This document shows, in pieces, positions 17,235-26,277 of a stretch of DNA of 64,000 nt (position 1 is its first letter; each line of letters opens with the position of its first letter). Below the pieces are notes generated by a model, which saw only the letters and a program-made list of their open reading frames with translations, ran no database searches and was not told the origin of the DNA. The stretch covers positions 310,001 to 374,000 of the forward strand of contig NZ_PFXK01000003.1 in NCBI RefSeq assembly GCF_002812955.1. The letters run 5' to 3'. Source of the DNA: Vibrio sp. HA2012. GTDB lineage: Bacteria; Pseudomonadota; Gammaproteobacteria; Enterobacterales; Vibrionaceae. A program made the translations under genes and the position numbers.

Positions 17235-19271
17235 ATGGATAAGAACACGACTCATACGGCGACACCTCAGGCTCCTAACGGGTTCGTGATTCCGTTAAAG
17301 AAGGGGCCTTTCCAGAATAATGGCGCTTCCCCATGGTATGCAGAACTGGGAGTAGGGTCTCCGGCGCAAATGTTGAAATTTTCTTTTGATACCGGCAGCA
17401 ACTTTAACTGGGTCACCTCATCACTGTGCGGCAAGGAAGGATGCATCCACTATGGGGGGGAACAATTTGATTTTTCATTGTCACATACCTTCGCCTGGCT
17501 TAATCATCAATCCATTACTGTCGATTTTGGCCCTTGGGGAGCCATGCAGGTCGGATCCGGTTACGATAATATCATCCTCAATGATACGACTACATCTGTT
17601 GCTATACCCAGTGATATATATCTGTCCCAGAAGTATACCGGTTCTCAATTTGCAGAACTGAACTGGGATGGCGGCATCGGATTGCCCAGCTACAGCTATC
17701 AACCGATTTCAGATCCTTCCCGGTTGAAAATGTACCGGGGAAACCATTGTGAACGTCAGGCTAACTTTCATTTCATGCGTTCTTTATTGCAGAAAAATAT
17801 CATCAGCACGGCTTATCCTTATGTCAGTTTTGAAACCGATCCTCTAACCAAACAGGGAAAAGCCATATTCGGCCAGCTTGATGCTGCATATGCCGACTCT
17901 AAAGAATATTTGTTCCTGCCCTGGGATCGTTATGCCGCAAATGAGGCCGTAGCGTCACTCTATTACATATGGACAACACCTCTGACATCCATGTCTATTG
18001 GCACTTATCCGCTTTGCCGGGCAGACAAGACCGATAAATACTGGTTCTGTCTGGATTCCGGTTCCTCTCAGTTTAAAGGGGACACAGATATTATGTTTCA
18101 TGCCTACCAGCGTGCAACGCTTCTGAAAGAAGATGTGACTATCTGTACCCCGAAAAATAGTCTTTCAGAAGAAGGAACTCTGGTCATACCGGCGTCACTT
18201 TACAGTGTAAAAATAGAAGCAGGAGAGTTTGAAGGTCATCAGGTTCCACAATTTGAACCAATGGAAGGGCTAGATAATCTGGTTCTTGTTGGCTCAGTAC
18301 TGATGGACAGCCTGTACACCGTTTATGAGTACCAGATAAACACTGAGTTACGTCTGGAGCCGGTAGGAATGTGGATATTTAATAAAAAAGACGGTCCTAA
18401 AATCATTCAGACACAGCAACCGACAGCAGCGGCAATTTTTAACAATGCCCGTTGTAGTATGCCTCTTTCCCTGAACGGACGCTGGGTTAATAGCTATAAC
18501 TCACAGATGGATCTGATTACCGAACCGACAGGCGAGATATTCGGTACCTACTCATCAACAACCGGGGCATCAGGAAGCTATCTTGTCTACGGCTACTGCT
18601 CGCCGAATAACCCAACCAACGGACAAGGCCAACCTGTTGCTCTTTCCATTACCTGGAGACCTTTCGACTCTCAAACAGAGAATGACAGCTGGCACTGGGT
18701 TTCAACCTACTGTGGACAGTTACTTCTGTCTTCTGATGGAGAGCATGCATCAAACCATTATGAGCTCTCTGTGGTCAACTCTCTGGTTGCCACGACGCCA
18801 TATGATGGTGCGGCACTGGGAAACTATATTGATAAACTGTCTTTTTATAAGGAAACCGATTCTGGTGAATATTCTCCGGAACACATCAGAGAAATGTTTC
18901 TCTCAGATTCTGAAATTGAGAACCCGGTTAACGGAGCATGGGCAGACGAGGATAACGCTCTCCGGCTCAGACTTTCCGTTGTCAATGAGAAGAGCGGCCT
19001 GCTCTGTGCTGAATTAATACAAGATAAACAAAATATCAGCCTTAAAGGATTCACCGATACATTGCCATTGGCCAGTACAGAAAGGCAGAGTATTACCCTT
19101 TCCGGGATGAGACAAGGTAATACCGATACCCCAATCTCTCTCAGCGGCTACCTGAACCGACAAAATGAACAACTGGTTTTGACTTATTGGTCTGCCTGTG
19201 GCACATCAGAAGAGAACGCTTATTTACAAACAAACGCTTGCAATGCCTTGTTCCACCGGGAACAACTATGA
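17235..19271 (+). CDS. Pepsin-like (A1) aspartic protease fused to an avidin-like domain
   Basis: A 678-residue protein. Residues about 30-385 form a bilobal pepsin-type protease: first catalytic motif D52-T-G-S (FDTGSNFNWV), second D274-S-G-S (FCLDSGSSQF). The flap tyrosine of pepsin seems to be replaced by F98 (VDFGPWG). Residues about 409-545 resemble avidin/streptavidin: NGRWVNSYNS, GTYSS, LSITWR, TYCGQ and YIDKLSFYK line up with the streptavidin strands, so N419, S423, Y439, S441, W474 and D533 fall at biotin-contact positions. Residues 566-678 look like a second, degenerate copy. No signal peptide or propeptide is visible, as in the bacterial shewasins. The start follows TAGGAAT. A histidine kinase gene begins 40 bases downstream. 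Function is unknown. Confidence 0.75.
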   Translation: MDKNTTHTATPQAPNGFVIPLKKGPFQNNGASPWYAELGVGSPAQMLKFSFDTGSNFNWVTSSLCGKEGCIHYGGEQFDFSLSHTFAWLNHQSITVDFGPWGAMQVGSGYDNIILNDTTTSVAIPSDIYLSQKYTGSQFAELNWDGGIGLPSYSYQPISDPSRLKMYRGNHCERQANFHFMRSLLQKNIISTAYPYVSFETDPLTKQGKAIFGQLDAAYADSKEYLFLPWDRYAANEAVASLYYIWTTPLTSMSIGTYPLCRADKTDKYWFCLDSGSSQFKGDTDIMFHAYQRATLLKEDVTICTPKNSLSEEGTLVIPASLYSVKIEAGEFEGHQVPQFEPMEGLDNLVLVGSVLMDSLYTVYEYQINTELRLEPVGMWIFNKKDGPKIIQTQQPTAAAIFNNARCSMPLSLNGRWVNSYNSQMDLITEPTGEIFGTYSSTTGASGSYLVYGYCSPNNPTNGQGQPVALSITWRPFDSQTENDSWHWVSTYCGQLLLSSDGEHASNHYELSVVNSLVATTPYDGAALGNYIDKLSFYKETDSGEYSPEHIREMFLSDSEIENPVNGAWADEDNALRLRLSVVNEKSGLLCAELIQDKQNISLKGFTDTLPLASTERQSITLSGMRQGNTDTPISLSGYLNRQNEQLVLTYWSACGTSEENAYLQTNACNALFHREQL

Positions 19272-19310
19272 CCAGAATAATTATAAAATTACGAGGGGAG
19301 ATGTTTTGAA

Positions 19311-21668
19311 ATGAACCTCAGTACAGTATTTGATCAAAAAGAACACGACAACGTCATCATCGAGTGTTTTTCTCACTTATGGCAACATTCGGTTGATTTT
19401 ATGTTTATCATGGCAGTGGAAGAAAACGGAGAATTTTCACTTTATGATAATAATCCGGCTTCCAGAGCAGTAATGGGAATTGATCCTGAACAATCAATTC
19501 ACCGCTACAATATCCGGGAAACCTGGGGAGATGAGGTCGTTGAAGGCCTCTATATCACTTATCAGAAAGCCATCAACGCCCGCAAACCTATTTCTGCCGA
19601 TCAGTTTGCAACCACTGCCGATGGCCCTATTTATGTGAATACTCTTTTTGTACCTATTTTTGACGATAACGATAATCCTCTGTTTGTCTGTGGCGTCAGC
19701 CGGGATGTTTCACAAATAAAAGAAGCCGAACAGATTGCTGTTTCGGCTAATGCCAAGCTGAAAGAATACTCTCAAGCGCTGGAAAATATTAACACTGAGC
19801 TGGATAACAAGGTAAAAAGACGCACACAGGAACTGGAAAAAATCACAACGGATCTGAAAGTTGCTCTTGAAGCAAAATCTTCTTTTGTATCCCATATGAG
19901 CCACGAAATCCGCACCCCTATAAATGCCATGCTGGGACTAAGCAAGCTGCTGCAGACAACCCGGCTTGATGATACTCAGCAAGACTATGTCCATAAAATT
20001 CTGGATGCCGGGCATATTCTGATGGGAGTCATCAATGACATCCTTGATTTTTCTAAGATTGAAGCAGAAAAACTGCAACCCGAATGTATCCACTTTGATC
20101 CAAAAAAAATGGTCATGCAGGCATCCGATATTTGCAAAATCAAAGCAGATGAAAAAAATCTGGAGTTTATTCTGCATATTGATCCTTCCATACCCCGTAG
20201 CCTGATGGGTGATCCCCTGCGTATTCAGCAAATTATCATCAATCTGCTCAGCAATGCTGTAAAGTTTACGGAAAACGGTACTGTCTCTCTGGAAGCACAT
20301 TATGATCCGACGATCCCCGGCTCGGCTTATTTGCATATGGTTGTCAGTGATACCGGTATCGGTATCTCGCAGGAACAGCAGCAGAATCTGTTTACCCCCT
20401 TTACTCAGGCAGACAGCAGTATCACCCGTAACTATGGCGGCACTGGGTTAGGGCTTGTGATCAGTAAAAAACTGTGTGAACTGATGGGTGGCTCCCTCAG
20501 TGTTAACAGTGAGCCAGGACAAGGTTCCCGGTTTACCATACGGCTTCCACTGGCTCCTGCCTTACAGACAGAAATAGTCGACTATCCGGAACAAGCACCC
20601 TCCCCCATGAAGGACTTGTCTGCTTATAAACTACTTCTGGTTGATGACAACCCCATCAACCAACAGGTTGCAGCCGGTTTTTTACAAGACAGTGGAATAC
20701 AAATTGATATTGCTGATAACGGTGAGGCCGCAATAGAAAAGATCAGGCTCAATACCTACGACATTATTCTTATGGATCTGCAGATGCCGAAACTGGACGG
20801 CATCTCCGCCACGCGTCATATCCGCACCCATTTTAATATGAGTATTCCTATTATTGCGCTGACAGCTCATGCCAATGATTCAACAATCCGTGAGTGTCTG
20901 AAGAACGGTATGAACGCCCATCTGAGCAAACCTCTTGATGCAGACAAACTGTACGCTCTCCTGACGGAATATCTCGATGCTCAGCCGGACATACTCAGAA
21001 AACCCGTCAGTATACCAGAAAGAGCATTGGGTCATTCTGACTGTAAACCGTTGATCCACAAACTGTCGACTATAGAAGGACTTGATGTCACAAGAGCCCT
21101 GCACACCCTACACCATGCTGATAACCTGTTTCTGTCCCTGATCCAATCGTTTTATAACCGCTATATCGATAGCTCATTACTGACACAGCATACTGAAACA
21201 CTATCAAGAACTCAGCTGACGGATGAAATCCATTCTCTGAAATCCAACAGTGCTTACATTGGTGCACTGGACTTGTCATCCAGGTGCGCCATAGTGGAGC
21301 AAAAACTGCGTACAGGAGAGATATCTGTCGATGTTATTCCTGTTATTGACCAGCTAAAAGCTCTGATCACCAGCCTGAAACCCTTACTTTGTACAGAACG
21401 TGAGAAACAACAAAACTCCGAACAGAAATTGATGTCTCTGACAAGCTGTTTGGATACGATGAGCCATCAACTGGCACAATCTGATTTTCTGGTGGAACAA
21501 ACCTTGCTTAATATAAAATCTCAGATATCCGATAGCAGCGAACTATCAAAAAGCATCGCGTACATCAGCTCATTAGTAGAAGAAGTTGAGTTCGAGAAAG
21601 CATTAGAGATATCCAAATCTATAGTCACTGGTTTCAGTAATACAGGTATAGTCGCAGATGGAAATTAA
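19311..21668 (+). CDS. PAS hybrid histidine kinase with receiver and HPt domains
   Basis: A 785-residue soluble protein with no membrane spans. Order: PAS domain (about 20-140, ending in the PAC-like FVCGVSRDVSQIKEAE), coiled coil (140-190), HisKA with H198 in SHMSHEIRTPINAM, HATPase (N-box NLLSNAVKF, DTGIGIS, GGTGLGL), receiver (about 438-555, phospho-acceptor D489 in LMDLQMP), and an HPt domain with H641 in EIHSLKSNSAYIGA. This gives a full His-Asp-His relay whose final acceptor is probably the receiver-GGDEF protein encoded next, which overlaps by 11 bases. GAGGGGAG precedes the start by 10 bases. The signal is unknown. Confidence 0.9.
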   Translation: MNLSTVFDQKEHDNVIIECFSHLWQHSVDFMFIMAVEENGEFSLYDNNPASRAVMGIDPEQSIHRYNIRETWGDEVVEGLYITYQKAINARKPISADQFATTADGPIYVNTLFVPIFDDNDNPLFVCGVSRDVSQIKEAEQIAVSANAKLKEYSQALENINTELDNKVKRRTQELEKITTDLKVALEAKSSFVSHMSHEIRTPINAMLGLSKLLQTTRLDDTQQDYVHKILDAGHILMGVINDILDFSKIEAEKLQPECIHFDPKKMVMQASDICKIKADEKNLEFILHIDPSIPRSLMGDPLRIQQIIINLLSNAVKFTENGTVSLEAHYDPTIPGSAYLHMVVSDTGIGISQEQQQNLFTPFTQADSSITRNYGGTGLGLVISKKLCELMGGSLSVNSEPGQGSRFTIRLPLAPALQTEIVDYPEQAPSPMKDLSAYKLLLVDDNPINQQVAAGFLQDSGIQIDIADNGEAAIEKIRLNTYDIILMDLQMPKLDGISATRHIRTHFNMSIPIIALTAHANDSTIRECLKNGMNAHLSKPLDADKLYALLTEYLDAQPDILRKPVSIPERALGHSDCKPLIHKLSTIEGLDVTRALHTLHHADNLFLSLIQSFYNRYIDSSLLTQHTETLSRTQLTDEIHSLKSNSAYIGALDLSSRCAIVEQKLRTGEISVDVIPVIDQLKALITSLKPLLCTEREKQQNSEQKLMSLTSCLDTMSHQLAQSDFLVEQTLLNIKSQISDSSELSKSIAYISSLVEEVEFEKALEISKSIVTGFSNTGIVADGN

Positions 21669-22545
21669 CCAGCGCATTCTTATTGTTGATGATGAGGTAA
21701 TCAACCTAAAGGTTCTGGGTGAACTTTTCCGCAACAAAGTACAGATCACACTGGCCAAAGATGGATATCAGGCATTACGTAAAGCTGTTGAAGTGAAACC
21801 CGACTTGATCCTGCTTGATATAAAAATGCCAAAACTGAGTGGATTCGAAACACTAGCCAGACTACGCCAGAATCCGGAAACAGCCCATATTCCAGTAATC
21901 TTTATATCCGGTCTGGATGATGAAAGCTATGAAGAGAAAGGCCTGAAATTGGGAGCCGCAGACTATATTTTTAAACCATTTAATCCAGCCATTGTTCAGG
22001 CTCGGGCCCGTACACATCTGAAACTGGTTCAGCAAACCAGAACACTAGAACGATTGGCCAATTCCGATGCCCTGACATCGCTGGCAAATCGTCGCCAATA
22101 TAACGAAATACTCAATAAAGAATGGCATATCGCACTAAAAGAGAATATCCCGATTACCATTGCTATTTTTGATGTCGATAATTTTAAGCAGTTTAATGAT
22201 CAGCATGGTCATGACCACGGCGATTTACTACTGCAAAAGATATCCGAACTATTACAAGAACATTTTAACCATCCACGGCATCTGGTTGCCCGTTTCGGTG
22301 GCGAAGAGTTTGTAGTACTACTGCCTGAATCCGGCCGTGAAGAAGCATTTCCGCTCATCCAGCAATGTCTGGAAAAGATAAATGAACATAGTGAAGTCAC
22401 CCTGAGTGCCGGTGCGGCTGCATGCCACCCCGCAGAACAAGCATGTTCCCGCTCAAAGCTGTTTTCTTTTGCCGACAAAGCACTCTATCTTGCCAAAAAT
22501 CAGGGTAAAAATTGTGCCGTATGGTCAGAGAAAATATTTGGTTGA
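21658..22545 (+). CDS. Response regulator diguanylate cyclase (receiver-GGDEF)
   Basis: A 295-residue protein of the PleD/WspR type. The receiver spans residues 1-125, with acidic residues D11-D12, phospho-acceptor D54 (LLDIKMP) and a conserved Lys in FKPF. A short helix leads to the GGDEF domain (about 130-290) with the catalytic motif GGEEF at 214-218. No RxxD inhibitory site is present five residues before it, so product inhibition is not expected. The start lies inside the end of the hybrid kinase gene, implying coupled translation and a direct phosphorelay. Phosphorylation should raise c-di-GMP. Confidence 0.9.
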   Translation: MEINQRILIVDDEVINLKVLGELFRNKVQITLAKDGYQALRKAVEVKPDLILLDIKMPKLSGFETLARLRQNPETAHIPVIFISGLDDESYEEKGLKLGAADYIFKPFNPAIVQARARTHLKLVQQTRTLERLANSDALTSLANRRQYNEILNKEWHIALKENIPITIAIFDVDNFKQFNDQHGHDHGDLLLQKISELLQEHFNHPRHLVARFGGEEFVVLLPESGREEAFPLIQQCLEKINEHSEVTLSAGAAACHPAEQACSRSKLFSFADKALYLAKNQGKNCAVWSEKIFG

Positions 22546-22590
22546 ATCCCCGCCCCTTGCAAAAAGAGCGGGAGATATGGAAGTTAGTAC

Positions 22591-23646
22591 TTACTTTGTA
22601 GCCCGACGAGCTTTCACTGCGTCAGCCAGCTGACGCAGTACTGTCTCAGTATCTTCCCAGCCAATGCATGCATCAGTAATTGACTGACCATAAGTCGGAG
22701 CCTTTCCATCAACCAGATCCTGGCGGCCTTCGACAAGATGAGATTCAATCATCACCCCAAAAATAGCCTCTTCGCCACCAGCAATCTGTCCGGATACATC
22801 ATCAGAAACGACCATCTGGCGCTGATATTGTTTAGAGCTGTTTGAGTGACTGAAATCAATCATTACTTTTTGCGGCAAACCGGAAGCTTCCAGTTCAGAT
22901 TTAATCGTCCTGACATGCTCAGCACTATAATTAGGCTCTTTACCACCACGCAGAATGATATGACAATCAGGGTTACCTGTGGTTTCCACAATTGCAGACT
23001 GGCCGAATTTAGTAACAGACAGGAAGTGATGAGAAGATTCCGCTGAACGGATCGCATCCGTTGCTATCTTAATATTACCGTCTGTACCATTTTTAAACCC
23101 AACCGGACAAGATAAACCAGAAGCCAGCTCACGGTGTACCTGAGATTCGGTAGTACGAGCACCGATCGCTCCCCAACTGATCAGATCTGCCATATATTGC
23201 GGGGTAATCATATCCAGAAACTCACCGGCAGTCGGCATCCCCATGTCCGTCAAATCCAGCAGCAGCTTACGTCCCATGCGCAGACCATCGTTCAATTTAT
23301 AGGAGTTATCCAGATACGGGTCATTAATCAGCCCTTTCCAGCCAACAGTAGTACGCGGCTTTTCAAAATACACACGCATGACGATTTCAAGGCGGTCACC
23401 CAATTCATCGCGCATTTTTTTCAGGCGTTGCCCGTATTCCAGAGCAGCTTCCGGATCATGAATAGAGCAAGGCCCGATGATCACCAGCAGACGATCATCT
23501 TCATTGGATAAAATATTGTGGATGGCCTGACGCGCCTGATACACAGTACCAGATGCAGACTCTGTCGCCGGAAATCTTTCTAAAATGGCAATAGGTGGCA
23601 AAAGTTGTTTGATTCGGTTAATACGTACATCGTCTGTCTTAAACAT
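22591..23646 (-). CDS. aroG: 3-deoxy-7-phosphoheptulonate (DAHP) synthase, Phe-sensitive type
   Basis: AroG condenses phosphoenolpyruvate and erythrose-4-phosphate in the first step of the shikimate pathway. The sequence closely follows E. coli AroG: ELLPPIAILERFPAT-like start, GPCSIHDPEAAL, MRVYFEKPRTTVGWKG, GARTTESQVHRELASGLS, GFKNGTDG, ILRGGKEPNYS, DFSHSNSSK and ITDACIGWEDT. The start at 23646 gives about 351 residues, like E. coli AroG (350); the longer frame adds 28 unrelated residues. Similarity to AroG rather than AroF or AroH suggests phenylalanine feedback, though this cannot be proven by eye. Confidence 0.95.
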   Translation of the reverse strand: MFKTDDVRINRIKQLLPPIAILERFPATESASGTVYQARQAIHNILSNEDDRLLVIIGPCSIHDPEAALEYGQRLKKMRDELGDRLEIVMRVYFEKPRTTVGWKGLINDPYLDNSYKLNDGLRMGRKLLLDLTDMGMPTAGEFLDMITPQYMADLISWGAIGARTTESQVHRELASGLSCPVGFKNGTDGNIKIATDAIRSAESSHHFLSVTKFGQSAIVETTGNPDCHIILRGGKEPNYSAEHVRTIKSELEASGLPQKVMIDFSHSNSSKQYQRQMVVSDDVSGQIAGGEEAIFGVMIESHLVEGRQDLVDGKAPTYGQSITDACIGWEDTETVLRQLADAVKARRATK

Positions 23647-23795
23647 CGTTACTTCTGATTCCTGTGTTTTATTGCAGCGTATTTTTGCGCAGATATTATT
23701 GTGAGTTACATCCCGTTCTTTACTACCCATGTAACTTATCGATAATCACCGAATGCTGCAAGCATTCTTTTAAGATAATTTCAATATCACGCAAA

Positions 23796-23823
23796 ACTTT
23801 ACACTTCAAGTGAAGTGTAAAGT
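23796..23823. promoter_or_regulatory. Perfect 12-bp inverted repeat upstream of aroG
   Basis: ACTTTACACTTC and GAAGTGTAAAGT form a perfect dyad with a four-base centre. It lies 150 bases upstream of aroG and 59 bases after the chemoreceptor stop. It could be an operator for aroG or a terminator of the upstream gene; there is no strong T tract. Confidence 0.5.
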
Positions 23824-23833
23824 TAAATATACA
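23816..23833 (-). promoter_or_regulatory. TyrR-like box upstream of aroG
   Basis: TGTAAA-N6-TATACA matches the TyrR consensus TGTAAA-N6-TTTACA in 11 of 12 fixed positions. It overlaps the end of the 23796-23823 dyad. Enterobacterial aroG is TyrR-repressed, so the match is plausible, but the site is 170 bases from the start codon. Confidence 0.4.
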
Positions 23834-23835
23834 GC

Positions 23836-23868
23836 CATTAAGCGGTAGAATGTCCATACCGCTTAATG
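23836..23868 (-). terminator. Hairpin after the FIST chemoreceptor gene
   Basis: CATTAAGCGGTA / TACCGCTTAATG is a perfect 12-bp stem with a nine-base loop, starting 14 bases after the chemoreceptor stop. It lacks a clear T tract, so it may terminate weakly or protect the 3' end. Confidence 0.5.
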
Positions 23869-23881
23869 ATTTCTGCGCCTG

Positions 23882-25876
23882 TTACTCTGTCAGCCTCAAC
23901 AGTATTTCCGTATGTGTTTGAATCGTTTCCATCTGCTCATCGGTTGTTTTTGCCAGTTCAATACCGGATAACGCCGTTTCTGCCGACTGTTCTGATGAAG
24001 AGTTAAGTATAGAAATTGCTTCTTTCAGTGTGCCGATGATTTTATTACTCTCCTCTGTTGAACGACTCATTTCCTCTGAACAATGAGAAATACGGGTCAC
24101 TGCACTATCCATGACTCTGAACTTATCTTCCGTGACCCCGAGGCTTTTCTGTACTGAATTTGCCAGATTGCGAACCTCATCAGCCACAACGGCAAACCCT
24201 CTTCCGGCTTCACCCGCCCGAGCAGCTTCGATAGCTGCATTCAGAGCCAGTAAATTAGTATTATCAGAGAGTGTACCGATAGTATCCAATACCTGAGCCA
24301 CTTCTCCGGTACTATCCTGGATCTGTTTTACACTCAACATCAGTTCTTCAGATAAAGAACTCAGCAATGTCTGAGAAGTGATAAAGCCTTCCACCCCCTG
24401 ATCCACTGACTGAGTATACTCATGGGATTCAGCCGTACTCCGGGCAATAGACGACAGACTGTCCGTCGTGGCACTGACCACATCACTATGCCCTTTATAT
24501 TCATCAATAATGGCTTTCTGCAGGCTGATGATCTTATCTGCTTTCGTCTGTCTGGTTGCCGCATAATAAGACAAAGTGTTAACTAGTGAATGAGTAAAAT
24601 CATTCAAGGCAGCCTGACTCGGTGCTCCCTCATAGATAAACAATCCCGTGAGAGTCTGATTTTGATGCAGGTTATGCGACACTTCACCAAAAGTTGAAAA
24701 ACCGGAAACAGCCAGTTGCTCAAAACATTTCACATTTTTCAGTGATGCCTGATTGTTCAGTCGGCGTAAGATACAGTCGTTAGCAATAGCCGTCACCAGA
24801 CTACGTCCTTTACTGAACGACTGATAATCACGACTCAGCTTGTTTGCAAAATCAGAACTTTTAACCAAATACAGGACTTCACCAATATGAAGATCACAAT
24901 AAAAAGTCATAGATTTGGCATTTATATTAAGACTCATCACAGAACGGATAAACAGTTTTCCGCCAACCTCTACTGCAAAAGAATAGTCTGACAGCTTAGA
25001 CTCCAACTGCTCAGGAGAACATCGGAAGTGACGGCACAACGCATCAATAGGATTTTCCAGTGAAAAACCCGATGTACCAATGAAAGACTCTACCGTCCGC
25101 GTTTCCGGAGAGCATTGTCCGATATAAAAACTGACACCCGTTTTTTCAAAATTATGCTCAGAGAAAATATCATAGTGATACTCCGGAGCCAGTTTACAGT
25201 AAAGACTCACTGCCTTATCTGAAACAATTTTACCATCAATGCAGATATCGGCACTCTGAAAATCCAGCGCACCACCGGCACTACCACCAATCACAGTACT
25301 GAGAGGAATACGTGCTGTAACAAATGCCTCAAGGAAAAATGACTCACTGGCTGTCAATCCCGGAAAATACTGCAGAATAAAAGTATCCGTAGGTGAAACC
25401 GTCATTTTGGGTTTCACACTGCTTTCGATAGATGCACGAATCTTATTTATACGCCCATCCAGAGAGCATGAAATATTTCCCTGCATCAGATCCTGACAAT
25501 GCATATCAACGACAAAAGACTCAACATGGGTTAAAAGCACACTGCTAAATGCATGCAACATAACCACCTGATTATTATTGATATTATAGAAATCATTTTC
25601 CCCTGAATTGCCACCGACCAGACCGGCAGTCTGTAAGAACAACGTTTTTCCGGCAAAGCGAAGTTTAGGCTCAAGTACTGAACAAATTTCTTTGAAATTG
25701 ACAACTGAAGGAACATAAGCAATGACCAGAGTCGTTCCTTCCGGGAATTGAATATCAGAGAAATCAGCCTTGTGAAGAGAATTAACCGCAACTTTCTTTA
25801 TTTTATTTGTTAACGAGTTCTTTTTAGATTCGTTTTTATTCTTACTAAACGAGAATAATTCTCTTATACTCATCAT
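23882..25876 (-). CDS. Cytoplasmic methyl-accepting chemotaxis protein with FIST sensor domain
   Basis: About 664 residues without membrane spans. The first 400 or so residues match FIST_N/FIST_C ([42 protein letters not shown]); FIST domains sense small molecules, and NosP members bind nitric oxide through haem. The C-terminal part is an MCP signalling domain with the hairpin tip [23 protein letters not shown] in residues about 540-570, the region that contacts CheA and CheW. ATG codons at 25876 and 25873 follow AGGG; the longer GTG start is less likely. Fur-like boxes lie just upstream, suggesting iron-responsive expression. Confidence 0.88.
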   Translation of the reverse strand: MMSIRELFSFSKNKNESKKNSLTNKIKKVAVNSLHKADFSDIQFPEGTTLVIAYVPSVVNFKEICSVLEPKLRFAGKTLFLQTAGLVGGNSGENDFYNINNNQVVMLHAFSSVLLTHVESFVVDMHCQDLMQGNISCSLDGRINKIRASIESSVKPKMTVSPTDTFILQYFPGLTASESFFLEAFVTARIPLSTVIGGSAGGALDFQSADICIDGKIVSDKAVSLYCKLAPEYHYDIFSEHNFEKTGVSFYIGQCSPETRTVESFIGTSGFSLENPIDALCRHFRCSPEQLESKLSDYSFAVEVGGKLFIRSVMSLNINAKSMTFYCDLHIGEVLYLVKSSDFANKLSRDYQSFSKGRSLVTAIANDCILRRLNNQASLKNVKCFEQLAVSGFSTFGEVSHNLHQNQTLTGLFIYEGAPSQAALNDFTHSLVNTLSYYAATRQTKADKIISLQKAIIDEYKGHSDVVSATTDSLSSIARSTAESHEYTQSVDQGVEGFITSQTLLSSLSEELMLSVKQIQDSTGEVAQVLDTIGTLSDNTNLLALNAAIEAARAGEAGRGFAVVADEVRNLANSVQKSLGVTEDKFRVMDSAVTRISHCSEEMSRSTEESNKIIGTLKEAISILNSSSEQSAETALSGIELAKTTDEQMETIQTHTEILLRLTE

Positions 25877-26277
25877 AATCACCCTATATAGTAAAAATCA
25901 TTATCATTCCTAAATGAAAATAATGATTCTTTTCAACAACCAAATTTAATAATTAAGCATGCATAGCTAACCCTGACGTAAATGGTTTTTATAATAAATG
26001 ACCTTATAATCATTGTTCAGTATAGTCGTCAGAGAGCAGAAATGAATAAACTGACAAGCAGTATTTTCATCATACAAAATAACATACGAATTACATAGAA
26101 TTATAATTTAATGATTACTTCATTGGCATATACAACTATCTGCAATCACTGATAATGTTCTAAAAATGCTGTTACCCTTTCAGGTAAGAAAGAAATAAGA
26201 GCAATTTTGTTCTATTTTTTGTATGTCAGATCACATACGCTCAGGTTCAGAAGGTAAGAAAAAGGACAGACGAAGCA
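25877..26277. other. Intergenic region between the FIST chemoreceptor and an AraC regulator
   Basis: A 401-base AT-rich divergent promoter region. It contains two Fur-like sequences near 25890-25932 and the promoter of the AraC-family gene. No additional coding region was supported. Confidence 0.6.
25890..25932 (-). promoter_or_regulatory. Overlapping Fur-like boxes upstream of the FIST chemoreceptor
   Basis: The plus strand has AAAATCATTATCATTCC (about 25893-25909), close to the Fur repeat unit ATCATT/GATAAT in tandem, and a second element GAAAATAATGATTCTTTTC about 25 bases further out. They sit 15-55 bases upstream of the chemoreceptor start, where Fur would block transcription under iron sufficiency. 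Confidence 0.65.

Noticed and set aside
22546..22590. CCCGC/GCGGG pairing between the receiver-GGDEF gene and aroG
   Set aside because: Stem is short, with no T tract in the right place on either strand; not reported as a terminator.
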